Shown: positions 33,235 to 42,559, counted from the first letter of the stretch. The stretch: 64,000 bases of DNA from Microtetraspora glauca (GCA_001570385.1 BBYL01000015.1:134659-198658); one strand, 5' to 3'. Notes: a model not told the origin generated them from the letters alone. Translations and numbers: made by a program.

Positions 33235-34410
33235 ATGAGCATCGAAGGAGTCGACTTCGCGCTGCGTCGCCGTACCGAGGAACGTGACAGGATCTCGGAC
33301 GACCTCCTGGACCTCGACTCCCACCCGGGTTACCAGTTGCTCAAGGGTGCGCGGCTGACCGGGGAGACCCGGCGCCGCTGGGACGGGGCACAGGCCAGAG
33401 AGGTGACCTTGTGGTGGCTGTTCGACGCCTACCGGGGGGTCCTCGATCGCGCGCGGGAGCTCAGGGAAGGCAAGCCCGACCTGGCCGCGCTGACCGGGCT
33501 GCTCGCCGGCCCGTCGGTGGAGCTGAAGCCGGAGAACGTGCCCGTCGAGAAGCGTTCGTTGCTGCGGGCCGCGGGCGAGTGGATCACGCTGGACACGGTG
33601 GTGGCACGGATGGACGCCGCCTACCGCGACGTCGCCGAGACGGTCGCGGCCGTGGACGCCGCCTGGAGTGCGCTGCTCCCGCGCCTCGACGAGGCCGATG
33701 CCGTCCGCCGCTCAGCTGCGGACCTGCTGCGCCACCTGGACGGCGCTGATCCGGATCTGGAGCGCATCGGCGCCGGGATCGACCGGATTCGCGCGGCGGT
33801 CACCGCCGACCCGCTCGGCTCTGCCGCCCCCGATGGCACGATCGGTGGCGAGCTCGACGGACTGCTCGCCGACCTCGCCGCCCGTCACGGGCTGCTGGAG
33901 CAAGCCGCGCGTATCCGGGCGGAGTACGGCGACCGGGCCCACCGCCTCGGCGACCGCATCGCGCAGGTCGCCGACGCCGAGAACGAGGCCCGATCGGTCC
34001 GGGACACGGTGCTCGTCAAGATCGCCTCACCCGCGCTGCCGGCGCTGCCGGACCAGGCCGCCGCGTTGCGGGACCGGCTGGGCGCTCTGGATACGGTCGG
34101 CGACCGCTGGCTGGAGCTGGTCGAGCGGCTGACCGGGTTGGAACGGGCCGTGGACGAGGCGCTGGCGCGAGCGCGAACCGCGACCGAATCGATGGCGGGC
34201 CTCATCGGCCGTCGTGACGAGCTGCGTGGCCGACTGGAGGCCTACCACGCCAAGGTGGTCCGGCTCGGGCATGCCGAGGACGCCGCGCTCGGTGAGATGT
34301 ACGGCGAGGCCCGCGCCCTGCTCTGGACGGCACCGTGCGATCTGCGGCAGGCCACGGTCGCGATCGCCGCCTACCAGCGGGCGATCAGCCGGATCGGAGT
34401 GGCCGGATGA
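33235..34410 (+). CDS. Coiled-coil protein, first gene of the PknG operon
   Basis: A 391-residue soluble protein (MSIEGVDFALRRRTEERDRI). ATG 33211 is an alternative start. It is highly helical, with long Ala/Leu/Glu/Arg heptad-like runs (VARMDAAYRDVAETVAAVDA, ALDTVGDRWLELVERLTGLE) and no catalytic motif or membrane segment. Its stop overlaps the pknG start, so the two proteins are made together and may bind. Similar coiled-coil genes sit at the front of such operons in other actinobacteria as I recall. A scaffold or substrate role for the kinase is likely but inferred. Confidence 0.72.
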   Translation: MSIEGVDFALRRRTEERDRISDDLLDLDSHPGYQLLKGARLTGETRRRWDGAQAREVTLWWLFDAYRGVLDRARELREGKPDLAALTGLLAGPSVELKPENVPVEKRSLLRAAGEWITLDTVVARMDAAYRDVAETVAAVDAAWSALLPRLDEADAVRRSAADLLRHLDGADPDLERIGAGIDRIRAAVTADPLGSAAPDGTIGGELDGLLADLAARHGLLEQAARIRAEYGDRAHRLGDRIAQVADAENEARSVRDTVLVKIASPALPALPDQAAALRDRLGALDTVGDRWLELVERLTGLERAVDEALARARTATESMAGLIGRRDELRGRLEAYHAKVVRLGHAEDAALGEMYGEARALLWTAPCDLRQATVAIAAYQRAISRIGVAG

Positions 34411-36632
34411 TCAGATGCGCCCAGCCGGGATGCGGCGGCACGGTGGAGGACGGTTACTGCGACGCCTGCGGCCTGGCCCCACAGCCACAGCCGGCGCCAC
34501 AACCACAGTCGGAGCCGGCGCCGCCGACCAGACCGTCCATCCCGCTGGACATGTCGGGTACGGCCCGCACCGGTACGGGCCGGTCGAGCAGCCGGTCGAG
34601 CCGCCGGTCAAGCCGGGGCCACCTCGGGATGGGCCTGGTCGAGGTGCCGGCCGTGCCGTACCGGGACCCGGCCGGTGTGGTGCTGGCCGACGCCCAGGTG
34701 CCGGAGGACCGGCGCTTCTGCGGCAATCCCGACTGCGGCAAGCCGGTGGGCCGCCGCAGAGGTGACCAGCCGGGGCTGCCGGAGGGGTTCTGCCCGCACT
34801 GCGGCTGGCGGTTCTCGTTCACCCCCAAGCTCGCCGACGGCGACCTCGTCGGCGGGCAGTACGAGGTCAAGGGTTGTCTGGCGCACGGTGGTCTCGGCTG
34901 GATCTACCTGGCGGCCGACCGGCACCTGGAGGGCCGGTGGGTGGTCCTGAAGGGGCTGCTCGACACCGGGGACGTGGAGGCGCTGGCCGCGGCGGAGGCC
35001 GAGCGGCGTTTCCTCACCGCGATGGACCACCCGAACATCGTCAAGATCTTCAACTTCGTCACCCACCCCGACCCCGGCACCGGGACGATGGTGGGCTACA
35101 TCGTGATGGAGTACATCGGCGGCGTGCCGCTCCAGGAAATGCTGCGCGCGCGGCTACGGGAGAGCGACAACCGCGAGGCGCTTCCGATCGCCCAGGCCAT
35201 CGCCTACGGGCTGGAGATCCTCAAGGCCTTCGGCTACCTGCACGACCAGGGCCTGCTGTACTGCGATCTGAAGCCGGGCAACGTCATCCAGGTGGAGGAG
35301 CAGCTCAAGCTCATCGACCTCGGCGCCGTGCGGCGGATCGACGACGCCGACAGCGCGATCTACGGGACGGTCGGATACCAGGCGCCGGAGATCGCCTCCG
35401 CCGGGCCGTCAGTCTCTTCCGACCTCTACACGGTGGGGCGCACGCTCGCCGTGCTGAGCTTCCCGTTCAGCCCCGTCAGCGGCGGGTCCGCCGCTCCGCT
35501 GCCGGTGATCGACCAGAGGTACGAGTCCTACCGCCGGTTCCTGGAACGGGCGACCGACTCCGAGCCCGCCCGGCGGTTCCAGGGTACGGCGGAGATGTCC
35601 GACCAGCTCGTCGGTGTGCTCAGGGAGGTGCGCGCCGCCGAGGAGGGCATCCCCCACCCCGCGCAGTCCGGACTGTTCGGCCCGGAGCGCCGGGCCGTCG
35701 GAACCGAGCTCGCCGCGGCTGCGACGGGGCGGGTCTTCGGCCCGCTCGACCGCCTCGCCGCCGCGTCCGCGCTGCCCGTCCCCCTGGTGGACCCGCTCGA
35801 CCCCGCCGCCGGCCTGCTCGCGGGCCTCACTTCGGGAAACCCCGCCGAGCTGGTCACGGTGCTCGAATCGGCCCCGTCCACCCCGGAGACCACGCTCGCG
35901 CTGATCAGAGTGCTCTCTGAACTCGGCCGCCCGGTTCCGGACAAGCTGTTCGCGTCCGCCGCCGGGAAGCTGCCGGGAGACTGGCGGATCTGGTGGTACC
36001 GGGGGGTCGGGCAGCTGGCCTCGGGGAACCCGGACGAAGCGGCGCGCATCTTCGACGGGCTCTACTCCTGGTTCCCCGGCGAAGCCGCGCCCAGGCTCGC
36101 TCTCGCGTTCGCCCTCGAAGCCGGCGGAGCGGGCCAGGAGGCGGCTCGCCACCACGCGGCCATCTGGCAGACAGACCGGTCATACGTGAGCGCCGGCTTC
36201 GGCCTGGCCAGGCTCCGGCTGGTGGAGGGCGACCGCGCCGGGGCGACCGCCGCCCTGGACGAGGTGCCCGCGACCTCCATCCACCGCACCGCCGCGCAGG
36301 CGGCCGCGGTGGCGGCGACCGTACGAGGACATGACCCCGCCGAAGGCGAGCTCGTCGCCGCGGGCGAACGGCTGCGGAGCCTGAAGCTCGACGCCCGGGA
36401 CCGCGACGGGCTGCTCTCGGAGGTGCTGCGGAGCGCCCTCGGCCGGGTCGCCACCGGTAAGGCGACCTCGTCCGGGCAGGTGACGCTACTGGGCACTCCG
36501 CTGCACGAGCGGGGTGTGCGCGCCGAGTTGGAGCGCGTCTACCGGGCACTGGCCAGATCGGCGCGATCCACGGAGGAGCGGCACGACTTCGTCGATCTGG
36601 CCAACACCGTACGCCCGAGGACGCTGTGGTGA
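34407..36632 (+). CDS. pknG: Serine/threonine protein kinase PknG
   Basis: A 741-residue kinase with the mycobacterial PknG layout. In order: an extra N-terminal zinc ribbon (CGGTVEDGYCDACG); a disordered part with RGHLGMGLVEVPAVPYRDP; a rubredoxin-like motif with Cys in FCGNPDCGKPVG and FCPHCGW; the kinase with GGLGWIYLA (ATP loop), Lys182 in WVVLKGL, catalytic Asp287 in YCDLKPGN and DLGAVRR in place of DFG; and a TPR domain from about 480. In mycobacteria PknG phosphorylates GarA-type FHA regulators and controls glutamate and 2-oxoglutarate use. Here it is followed by phosphatase, vWA, FHA, GlnX and GlnH genes. Confidence 0.93.
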   Translation: MIRCAQPGCGGTVEDGYCDACGLAPQPQPAPQPQSEPAPPTRPSIPLDMSGTARTGTGRSSSRSSRRSSRGHLGMGLVEVPAVPYRDPAGVVLADAQVPEDRRFCGNPDCGKPVGRRRGDQPGLPEGFCPHCGWRFSFTPKLADGDLVGGQYEVKGCLAHGGLGWIYLAADRHLEGRWVVLKGLLDTGDVEALAAAEAERRFLTAMDHPNIVKIFNFVTHPDPGTGTMVGYIVMEYIGGVPLQEMLRARLRESDNREALPIAQAIAYGLEILKAFGYLHDQGLLYCDLKPGNVIQVEEQLKLIDLGAVRRIDDADSAIYGTVGYQAPEIASAGPSVSSDLYTVGRTLAVLSFPFSPVSGGSAAPLPVIDQRYESYRRFLERATDSEPARRFQGTAEMSDQLVGVLREVRAAEEGIPHPAQSGLFGPERRAVGTELAAAATGRVFGPLDRLAAASALPVPLVDPLDPAAGLLAGLTSGNPAELVTVLESAPSTPETTLALIRVLSELGRPVPDKLFASAAGKLPGDWRIWWYRGVGQLASGNPDEAARIFDGLYSWFPGEAAPRLALAFALEAGGAGQEAARHHAAIWQTDRSYVSAGFGLARLRLVEGDRAGATAALDEVPATSIHRTAAQAAAVAATVRGHDPAEGELVAAGERLRSLKLDARDRDGLLSEVLRSALGRVATGKATSSGQVTLLGTPLHERGVRAELERVYRALARSARSTEERHDFVDLANTVRPRTLW

Positions 36633-37534
36633 GCGGCGCCTGTCCCGCCTGCGGGACGCTCGTCCTGGTGGGCGAGGCATTCTGCGAGCAGTGCGGCCAC
36701 GCGCTGGGAGTCGCCGGCTGCACCGCGTGCGGCGCTCGGGCGGTCGGGGTCGACGGTTACTGCGAGAACTGCGGCATGCTCCAGCCCTCTGAGCGCGACC
36801 ACGTCGAGATCGAGCTGGAGGTCGCGGCCGGGGTGAGTGACCGTGGCCTGCGGCACAGCCGCAACGAGGACGCCATGGCGCTGACGGCGGCGGGCACGAT
36901 GGCCGTAGGAGTGGTCTGTGACGGGGTGTCGACCTCGCCGCGCCCGGAGGAGGCGTCCCAGACCGCCGCCGACACCGCCGTGGCCGCCCTCGCCAAGCAG
37001 CTGGGGGAGGGGACCGACCCCGAGACCGCGACCCGGGAGGCGGTACGGCTCGCCGCCGAAGCCGTCGTCGCCCTGGCCGAGCAGGGCGAGGACGCGCCCG
37101 CCTGCACCTACGTGTCGGCGGTGGCCGGCGGGCGGCAGGTCACGGTCGGCTGGGTGGGCGACAGCCGGGCCTACTGGCTCGGATCCGGATCCGGATCCGA
37201 GGTGCTGACCGGTGACGACGCCACCCCGGGGACGCACATGCTGACCGCCTGGCTGGGCGCGGACGCGGGCGAGGTCGTGCCGCACGTCCGCACGTTCACC
37301 CCGGACGGGCCGGGCGTGGTCCTGCTGTGCAGCGACGGCCTGTGGAATTACTACCCCGAGCCGTCGGCGCTCGCGGCCGTCGCCCTGAACGCCACCCCCC
37401 GCGCGGCGGCACAGCGGCTCGTGCGGCTCGCGCTGGAGGCCGGAGGACACGACAACATCACCGTCGTGGTGATCCCTTTCGGACCCGGGGATCAGGCCGA
37501 GGCCACCGTGGTCTTCCCGAAGGAGCAGCAGTGA
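36629..37534 (+). CDS. PP2C-type protein phosphatase with double zinc ribbon
   Basis: A 301-residue protein, GTG 36629 overlapping the pknG stop (GTG 36626 is also possible). Residues 1-55 hold two zinc ribbons (CPACG, CEQCG, CTACG, CENCG). The PP2C domain follows: GVSDRGLRHSRNEDAM, VVCDGVSTS (metal-binding Asp-Gly), VGWVGDSRAYWLGS, LLCSDGLWNYYPE and GGHDNITVVVIPF. It should remove phosphate from Ser/Thr placed by the adjacent kinase. The second metal motif has VSTSPRPEE instead of the usual M-G-G-H. A (GGATCC)3 run at 37181-37198 encodes a Gly-Ser linker. Confidence 0.9.
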   Translation: MSGACPACGTLVLVGEAFCEQCGHALGVAGCTACGARAVGVDGYCENCGMLQPSERDHVEIELEVAAGVSDRGLRHSRNEDAMALTAAGTMAVGVVCDGVSTSPRPEEASQTAADTAVAALAKQLGEGTDPETATREAVRLAAEAVVALAEQGEDAPACTYVSAVAGGRQVTVGWVGDSRAYWLGSGSGSEVLTGDDATPGTHMLTAWLGADAGEVVPHVRTFTPDGPGVVLLCSDGLWNYYPEPSALAAVALNATPRAAAQRLVRLALEAGGHDNITVVVIPFGPGDQAEATVVFPKEQQ

Positions 37535-38823
37535 CCGACTTCACCATGCGCGTAGATCAGAACAAATACCTTCCCGCGGGAAGCGAGGAGGTGCACGCGA
37601 TCGTCACGGTCGAGGCGAGCGGCCCGATCGAGCGTGCCCCCATGGCCGAGGCCGCCGAGATCATCATCGTCGACACCTCCGGCTCGATGTCGTACGACAA
37701 GATCGCTGAGGCGAGGAAGGCCGCGCGAGCCGCCATCGACACCCTCCGCGACGGCGTGTACTTCGCGGTCATCGCCGGCAATCACGAGGCCCAGCTCGTC
37801 TTCCCCGACCGGGCGGTGGTGCTGGTGCCGGCGACGCCGGAGAGCAGAAACGCCGCGAGGGAGGCCGTCTCCCGGCTGGTGGCCGAAGGGGGGACGGCCA
37901 TGGGCCGGTGGCTGCGTCGCGCCGCCGACCTGTTCGGCGATTTCCATCAGGCGTACCCCGGCGCGATCAAGCATGCCATCCTGCTGACCGACGGCAAGAA
38001 CGAGCACGAGCGCGCTCCGGAGTTCGCCGCGAACCTGGCGTACTGCACGGGGAAGTTCGTCTGCGACTGCCGCGGCGTGGGCGTCGACTGGGCGGTCGCC
38101 GAGCTTCGCCAGATCGCCTCCACCCTGCTCGGCAGCGTGATGGACATCCGCCGGCCCGAGGACCTGGAGGCCGACTTCCGGGCGATGACCCAGGCGGCGA
38201 TGGGCAAGACGGTCGCGGACGTGGCGTTGCGCCTGTGGACGCCGCGGGCGGCGAAGCTGAACTTCGTCAAGCAGGTCTCGCCGGCGCTGGAGGACCTGAC
38301 CGGCCGACGCACCGAGGTGGACGCGCTGACCGGCGACTACCCCACCGGGGCCTGGGGTGGTGAGTCCCGCGAGTACCACATCAGCGTGCGGGTGCCGGCC
38401 GGGAACGTCGGCCAGGAGATGCGCGCCGGCCTGGTGCGGCTGGTCCTGCCCGGGTCCGGGGAGGTGCTGGCCAAGGGGAACATCCTGGCGCAGTGGAGCG
38501 ACGACCCCGTCCAGTCGACCCGCATCAACCCCCGGGTGGCCCATTACACCGGCCAGCAGGAACTCGCCTCGCTCATCCAGGAGGGCCTGCAGGCCCGCAA
38601 CGACGGTGACCTGGACACCGCGACCGCCCGGCTCGGCAAGGCGCGCGGCATCGCCGAGAAGGCCGGCAACGAGGAGACCGCCACGCTGCTCGACAAGGTG
38701 ATCGAGATCGACCCGGCCACGGGAACCGCCCGCCTCCGGCGGGACGTCGACAAGGCAGACGAGATCGCGCTGGACACCCGGTCGGTCCGCACCGTCCGGA
38801 TGCGTAAGGACCCGGAGGCCTGA
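37531..38823 (+). CDS. vWA-domain protein (TerY-like)
   Basis: A 430-residue protein, GTG 37531 overlapping the phosphatase stop. The von Willebrand A domain has an intact metal site: IIIVDTSGSMSYDKI (DxSxS), GGTAMGRWL (Thr) and AILLTDGKNEHE (Asp). A beta-rich domain (EYHISVRVPAGNVG) follows, and a helical TPR-like tail (LIQEGLQARNDGDLDTATAR). vWA, kinase and PP2C phosphatase together make up the TerY-P signalling triad known from tellurite and stress loci. The protein is cytosolic and probably a phosphorylation-dependent binding partner. Confidence 0.87.
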   Translation: MTDFTMRVDQNKYLPAGSEEVHAIVTVEASGPIERAPMAEAAEIIIVDTSGSMSYDKIAEARKAARAAIDTLRDGVYFAVIAGNHEAQLVFPDRAVVLVPATPESRNAAREAVSRLVAEGGTAMGRWLRRAADLFGDFHQAYPGAIKHAILLTDGKNEHERAPEFAANLAYCTGKFVCDCRGVGVDWAVAELRQIASTLLGSVMDIRRPEDLEADFRAMTQAAMGKTVADVALRLWTPRAAKLNFVKQVSPALEDLTGRRTEVDALTGDYPTGAWGGESREYHISVRVPAGNVGQEMRAGLVRLVLPGSGEVLAKGNILAQWSDDPVQSTRINPRVAHYTGQQELASLIQEGLQARNDGDLDTATARLGKARGIAEKAGNEETATLLDKVIEIDPATGTARLRRDVDKADEIALDTRSVRTVRMRKDPEA

Positions 38824-38825
38824 GC

Positions 38826-39503
38826 ATGGCGATCTGTCCGGTAGGGCACGACTCCGCGGACGAGGAGTACTGCGACGTCTGCGGCGCGTTGCTGGCGGGC
38901 ACCCCGGCCGCCGCGGCCGCCCCGGCCGCTTCGGCTCCGGCCGTCCCGCCCGACGCCCACCAGATGGACGACTGTCCCGACTGCGGGGCACCACGTGGCG
39001 GCCGATTCTGCGAGAGCTGCGGCTACGACTTCGTGCTCGGCGGCGGGAACCGGGAGACACCGCACTCCACGTCGTCCACGTCGTCCACGCCGTCCACGCC
39101 GGTCACCGGCTGGGTCGCGGTGATCGCGGCGGACCGTGACCACTATGAGGCGATGATCGCGCAGGGCGGCCCCGACGCGGCCCGCGTCACGTTCCCGCCG
39201 TACTGCCCGGAGCGGCGGGTACCTCTGGTCGGCACCGAGGTCAGGATCGGGCGGCGCAGCCAGTCGCGGGGGCTGGCCCCCGAGATCGACCTGGCCGGGC
39301 CGCCCGAGGATCCCGGCGTCTCCCACCTGCACGCGGTGCTGCTCGCACAGGCCGACGGGACGTGGCAGCTCGTCGACCCGGGATCCGCCAACGGAACCCT
39401 GCTCAACGGCACGACGGTGGAGCACAACGCGCTGGTCCCGCTCGGTGACGGGGATCGCGTCCACGTCGGCGCATGGACCAGCATCACGGTGCGGAAGGGC
39501 TGA
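38826..39503 (+). CDS. FHA-domain protein with zinc ribbons
   Basis: A 225-residue protein starting 3 bp after the vWA gene. Zinc-ribbon pairs occur at the start (CPVGHDSADEEYCDVCG) and at about residues 50-66 (CPDCGAPRGGRFCESCG). A Ser/Thr/Pro linker follows (STSSTSSTPSTP, from a 9-bp tandem DNA repeat). The C-terminal FHA domain (about 135-225) has the phosphothreonine-binding residues: GRRSQSRG, SHLHAVLL and GSANGTLLNG. It is the best local candidate for the PknG substrate or reader. It is not an ordinary GarA, which lacks zinc ribbons. Confidence 0.87.
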   Translation: MAICPVGHDSADEEYCDVCGALLAGTPAAAAAPAASAPAVPPDAHQMDDCPDCGAPRGGRFCESCGYDFVLGGGNRETPHSTSSTSSTPSTPVTGWVAVIAADRDHYEAMIAQGGPDAARVTFPPYCPERRVPLVGTEVRIGRRSQSRGLAPEIDLAGPPEDPGVSHLHAVLLAQADGTWQLVDPGSANGTLLNGTTVEHNALVPLGDGDRVHVGAWTSITVRKG

Positions 39504-39504
39504 G

Positions 39505-40941
39505 ATGGCCGTTGTCACCCCCACCCCCACCACCGGCCCCGCGCCTGTGGCCGCGCCCACGCCCGCCTCTTCGCCGCCGCGCGCCCCGCGGCTGCGAACG
39601 GTTCCCGGGCGGATCCGCGCCGGGGCCGGTGCCGCCGTCCTCGCCGTCGGCCTGCTGTTCGCGCTGATGGGCGTGGCCCTGGGGCACGCCGGGGACGGGC
39701 TGCGGGCGATCGGGCACACAGCGGGCCCGCAGGTGGTGGCCACCGCCGACCTGTACTTCGCGCTGAGCGACATGGACGCTCAGGTGGCCACCGTGCTGCT
39801 GGCCGGCGTGGAGGGCGGGCCCGGTCGCCAGGCCGCGCTGGACCGCTACGACCAGCGCCGCGCGCAGGCCGACAGCGTCGTGCTGCAGGCCGCCGACCTG
39901 GCTCGCGGCGACCCGACGGAGCAGATGACCGTGCGTGCCGTACTCGACGGGCTCGGCCGCTACGAGCGGCTCGCGTCGCGCGCCCTGCTCCTGGACGAGC
40001 AGTCCCGGCATGCCGCCGGACCCCCCTCGCAGCAGGCTCTCGACGTCTACCGCCAGGCCACCGACCTGATGCGGTTGGACCTGCTGCCCAAGGCGTACAA
40101 CCTCACGCTCGAGAGCGGGACCGTCGTCAGGCACGCCTACGCGGCCGAGTCGTCCGCCGTGCTGGCGGGCCGGTTCTGGGTGGCGCTCGGTGGGGCGCTC
40201 GCGCTGGCCGTCCTGGTCGCGTTGCAGGTCTTCCTGTCCCGCAGGTTCCGCCGTGCGATCAACCCGGCGCTGCTGGCCGCCACCGTCGTCGTCGGCGTGC
40301 TGACCATCGCGGGAGTGCTGGTCCTGCAGCGGGTGTCCGACGATCTGCGGACGGCCAAGGAGGACGGCTTCGACTCGGTTCTCGTGCTGTCTCGGGCCCG
40401 CGCGATCGGAAACAGTCTGCACGGTGACGAGAGCAGGTATCTGCTCGACCCGCAGCGGGCGGACACCTACGAGCAGGTATACCTCGACAAGTCACAGTCG
40501 GTGCTCTATGTCCCCGGCGGGAACCTGGACAAGTACTACGCCGCGGTGGACGTCAGCGTCGCCGCCTTCCCCGGTAGGGCGGACTTCCTCGGCTTCTACG
40601 GATCGGAGGCCGGTCGTATCACCCTGCCCGGCCAGCGTGAGGCACTGGCCAGGGTGCTCACGCTTTACCAGAAGTTCCAGCACGATGACCGGCAGATGCG
40701 GCAGTTCGCCACAGCGGGCAAGAGCGGGGACGCCGTGCGACAGGCCACGGGCGCCTCGTTCGGGGCCTACGACGGCGCCCTGGTCGAGTTGACGAAGCTG
40801 CACCGCCTGGCGTTCGACGACGCCGTGGCGGAGGGCGACCGCGCCCTCGGTGGCTGGAACTTTCTGCTGCCGGGGACGGCGCTCGCCGCCGCCCTGCTGA
40901 TCCTGGTCGGAGTCCGGCCCCGGCTCGCCGAGTACCGGTGA
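39505..40941 (+). CDS. glnX: GlnX-like membrane signal transducer
   Basis: A 478-residue membrane protein next to the FHA gene. Transmembrane helices: about residues 40-60 (AGAAVLAVGLLFALMGVAL), 215-235 (FWVALGGALALAVLVALQVF), 250-270 (LLAATVVVGVLTIAGVLVL) and near the end (LLPGTALAAALLILVGV). Two extracytoplasmic helical regions lie between them, like chemoreceptor sensor domains. In mycobacteria GlnX carries the signal from the binding protein GlnH to PknG. Order and neighbours (pknG, glnX, glnH in one operon) support the same role here, though sequence alone would only say membrane sensor. Confidence 0.82.
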   Translation: MAVVTPTPTTGPAPVAAPTPASSPPRAPRLRTVPGRIRAGAGAAVLAVGLLFALMGVALGHAGDGLRAIGHTAGPQVVATADLYFALSDMDAQVATVLLAGVEGGPGRQAALDRYDQRRAQADSVVLQAADLARGDPTEQMTVRAVLDGLGRYERLASRALLLDEQSRHAAGPPSQQALDVYRQATDLMRLDLLPKAYNLTLESGTVVRHAYAAESSAVLAGRFWVALGGALALAVLVALQVFLSRRFRRAINPALLAATVVVGVLTIAGVLVLQRVSDDLRTAKEDGFDSVLVLSRARAIGNSLHGDESRYLLDPQRADTYEQVYLDKSQSVLYVPGGNLDKYYAAVDVSVAAFPGRADFLGFYGSEAGRITLPGQREALARVLTLYQKFQHDDRQMRQFATAGKSGDAVRQATGASFGAYDGALVELTKLHRLAFDDAVAEGDRALGGWNFLLPGTALAAALLILVGVRPRLAEYR

Positions 40942-40954
40942 AGGGAAGATGTTC

Positions 40955-41779
40955 ATGGTCGCGCTGACCAGCAGGGGCCGTTCGCGGCGTGTCGCCGCCT
41001 TGGTGCTGCTCGGGGCCGTAGCGCTGCTGTCGGCGTCGGCCTGCGGCGCCGGCTCGTCGATCCTCGACAAGGACGCCCTGGTCATCGGGGTGAAGCCGGA
41101 CCAGCCCGGGTTGGGGATGAAGAAGGCGGAGGGGGAGTTCGCCGGTTTCGACGTCGATGTGGCCGCCTACATCGCCCGAAAGCTGGGGAAGGACGCCAGG
41201 TTCGTCGCGGTGCCCTCGTCCGAGCGGGAGAAGGTGCTCATGGACGGCTCGATCGATCTGGTCGTCGCCACCTATTCGATCACTCCGGAACGCAAGACGA
41301 AGGTGACCTTCGGCGGGCCGTACTACGTCGCACACCAGGACACTCTCGTACGGGCCCGGGAGAGCGCGGTCACCGGCGTGCGGGACCTGAAGGGGCGCAA
41401 GCTGTGCCAGGTGACCGGCTCGAACTCCTGGCGTCGGGTGAAGGAGGAACGGAAGGTCGCCGTGGAGCTGGTCGAGGCCGCCTCCTACAGCGAGTGCATG
41501 TCCGATCTGAAGGCGGGGAAGGTGGACGCGGTATCCACCGACGACCTCATCCTGGCCGGCTTCGCCACCTCGGACCTGAAGATCGTCAACGCGCCGTTCA
41601 CCGACGAGCGGTACGGCGTGGGCATCAAGGCCGGGGACCTGGACGGCTGCGAGGCGGTCAACAAGGCCATCACCGAGATGTACCTGGACGGAACCGCCAA
41701 GAAGCTGCTGCGGAAGTGGTTCGGGAAGTCCGGCCTGGCGCTCACTTTCACCGTCCCCCAGTTCGAAGGCTGCGGCTGA
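40955..41779 (+). CDS. glnH: Amino-acid-binding lipoprotein GlnH
   Basis: A 274-residue periplasmic-type binding protein; ATG 40955 has GAAGGG at better spacing than ATG 40949. The signal peptide ALVLLGAVALLSASACGAGS gives the lipid Cys. The two-lobed fold follows: ALVIGVKPDQPGLG, FAGFDVDVAAYIARKLGK, VVATYSITPERKTKVTFGGP and KLCQVTGSNSW. This is the glutamate/aspartate-binding SBP_bac_3 group. There is no ABC transporter gene nearby, which fits a sensing rather than transport role with GlnX and PknG. A long plus-strand operon ends here. Confidence 0.9.
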   Translation: MVALTSRGRSRRVAALVLLGAVALLSASACGAGSSILDKDALVIGVKPDQPGLGMKKAEGEFAGFDVDVAAYIARKLGKDARFVAVPSSEREKVLMDGSIDLVVATYSITPERKTKVTFGGPYYVAHQDTLVRARESAVTGVRDLKGRKLCQVTGSNSWRRVKEERKVAVELVEAASYSECMSDLKAGKVDAVSTDDLILAGFATSDLKIVNAPFTDERYGVGIKAGDLDGCEAVNKAITEMYLDGTAKKLLRKWFGKSGLALTFTVPQFEGCG

Positions 41780-41805
41780 CCTCCGCCGCCGACGCGAGGC
41801 CGTGG

Positions 41806-41860
41806 CCCGGGGCCCGACGGTCAGGCCGCGCCCGGGGCCCGACGGTCAGGCCGCGCCCGG
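41806..41860. repeat. 25-bp tandem repeat at the end of the TetR gene
   Basis: Two full copies of a 25-bp unit (CCCGGGGCCCGACGGTCAGG plus five bases; 41806-41830 and 41831-41855) and a 5-bp partial third. The unit includes the TetR stop codon, so the duplication made a second stop context downstream. Confidence 0.85.
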
Positions 41861-42559
41861 ACCGGCGGTGAGGCGTGACTCGGCGTTGCCGAGCAGCATC
41901 TCCAGGGCGGCGGGGTAGGCGCTGTCGTTCATGCCGGCGACCAGCAGGGGGGCGACCGCCGCGATGTTGGGATGAGTGGCCGCCGGCAGGCGCGCGTAGG
42001 TCGCCTGCCAGATCTCCTCGTCCGCCGTGCGTGCTTCCTCGGGCAGCGCCAGGGACGCTGCGTCCAGCGCGGCGAAGGCCAGAGTCATGTCGATGAAGGC
42101 GTGGTAGATGCGGACCACGTCTCGGTCCGGGAACCCCGCGCCCCGCAGCAGCCCGAGGATCGCCTCGTCGGCCGCGACTTCGTGAGACTTGCCGGATATG
42201 CGGTTGGCGGTCAGCACCGCGGCCTGTGGGTGTTCGAGGTAGGCGGCGTGGATGCGCAGGCCCAGCTCGCGAAGATCGGCGCGCCAGTCGCCGGTGCCGT
42301 GCCAGTCGGCCATCGCCTGGCCGATGAGCATGTCGCCGATGGCCAGGGTCAGGTCGTCCATGCCGGTGAAGTAGCGGTAGAGCGTGCTGGGGTCGGCTCC
42401 CAGGGCGATGCCGAGCCGTCGCACGGTCAGACCCGCGGAGCCATGCTCGCGCAGCATACGCAGCGCGGTCCGCACGATCAGTTCCTCCGAGAGAACCATC
42501 CCGCTCTTTGTCGGGCGGCGGCGTTGTCGCGCCGATTCTGAGACCACCGGCTTGGGCAC
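41846..42559 (-). CDS. TetR family transcriptional regulator
   Basis: A 237-residue regulator starting at GTG 42559 after a very strong GGAGGAGGGGAG site. After a basic, disordered start the helix-turn-helix reads LIVRTALRMLREHGSAGLTV, then LGADPSTLYRYFTGMDDLTL. The C-terminal domain (TetR_C type, with AHxxY-like HAAYLEHPQAAVLTA) senses an unknown ligand. It is divergent from the saccharopine-dehydrogenase-family gene with 134 bp between, and likely represses it. Its end is convergent with glnH. Confidence 0.9.
   Translation of the reverse strand: MPKPVVSESARQRRRPTKSGMVLSEELIVRTALRMLREHGSAGLTVRRLGIALGADPSTLYRYFTGMDDLTLAIGDMLIGQAMADWHGTGDWRADLRELGLRIHAAYLEHPQAAVLTANRISGKSHEVAADEAILGLLRGAGFPDRDVVRIYHAFIDMTLAFAALDAASLALPEEARTADEEIWQATYARLPAATHPNIAAVAPLLVAGMNDSAYPAALEMLLGNAESRLTAGPGAA

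Noticed and set aside
37181..37198. GGATCC triple repeat as a cloning or vector artefact
   Set aside because: It is in frame within the phosphatase gene and encodes a Gly-Ser loop between intact domain motifs.
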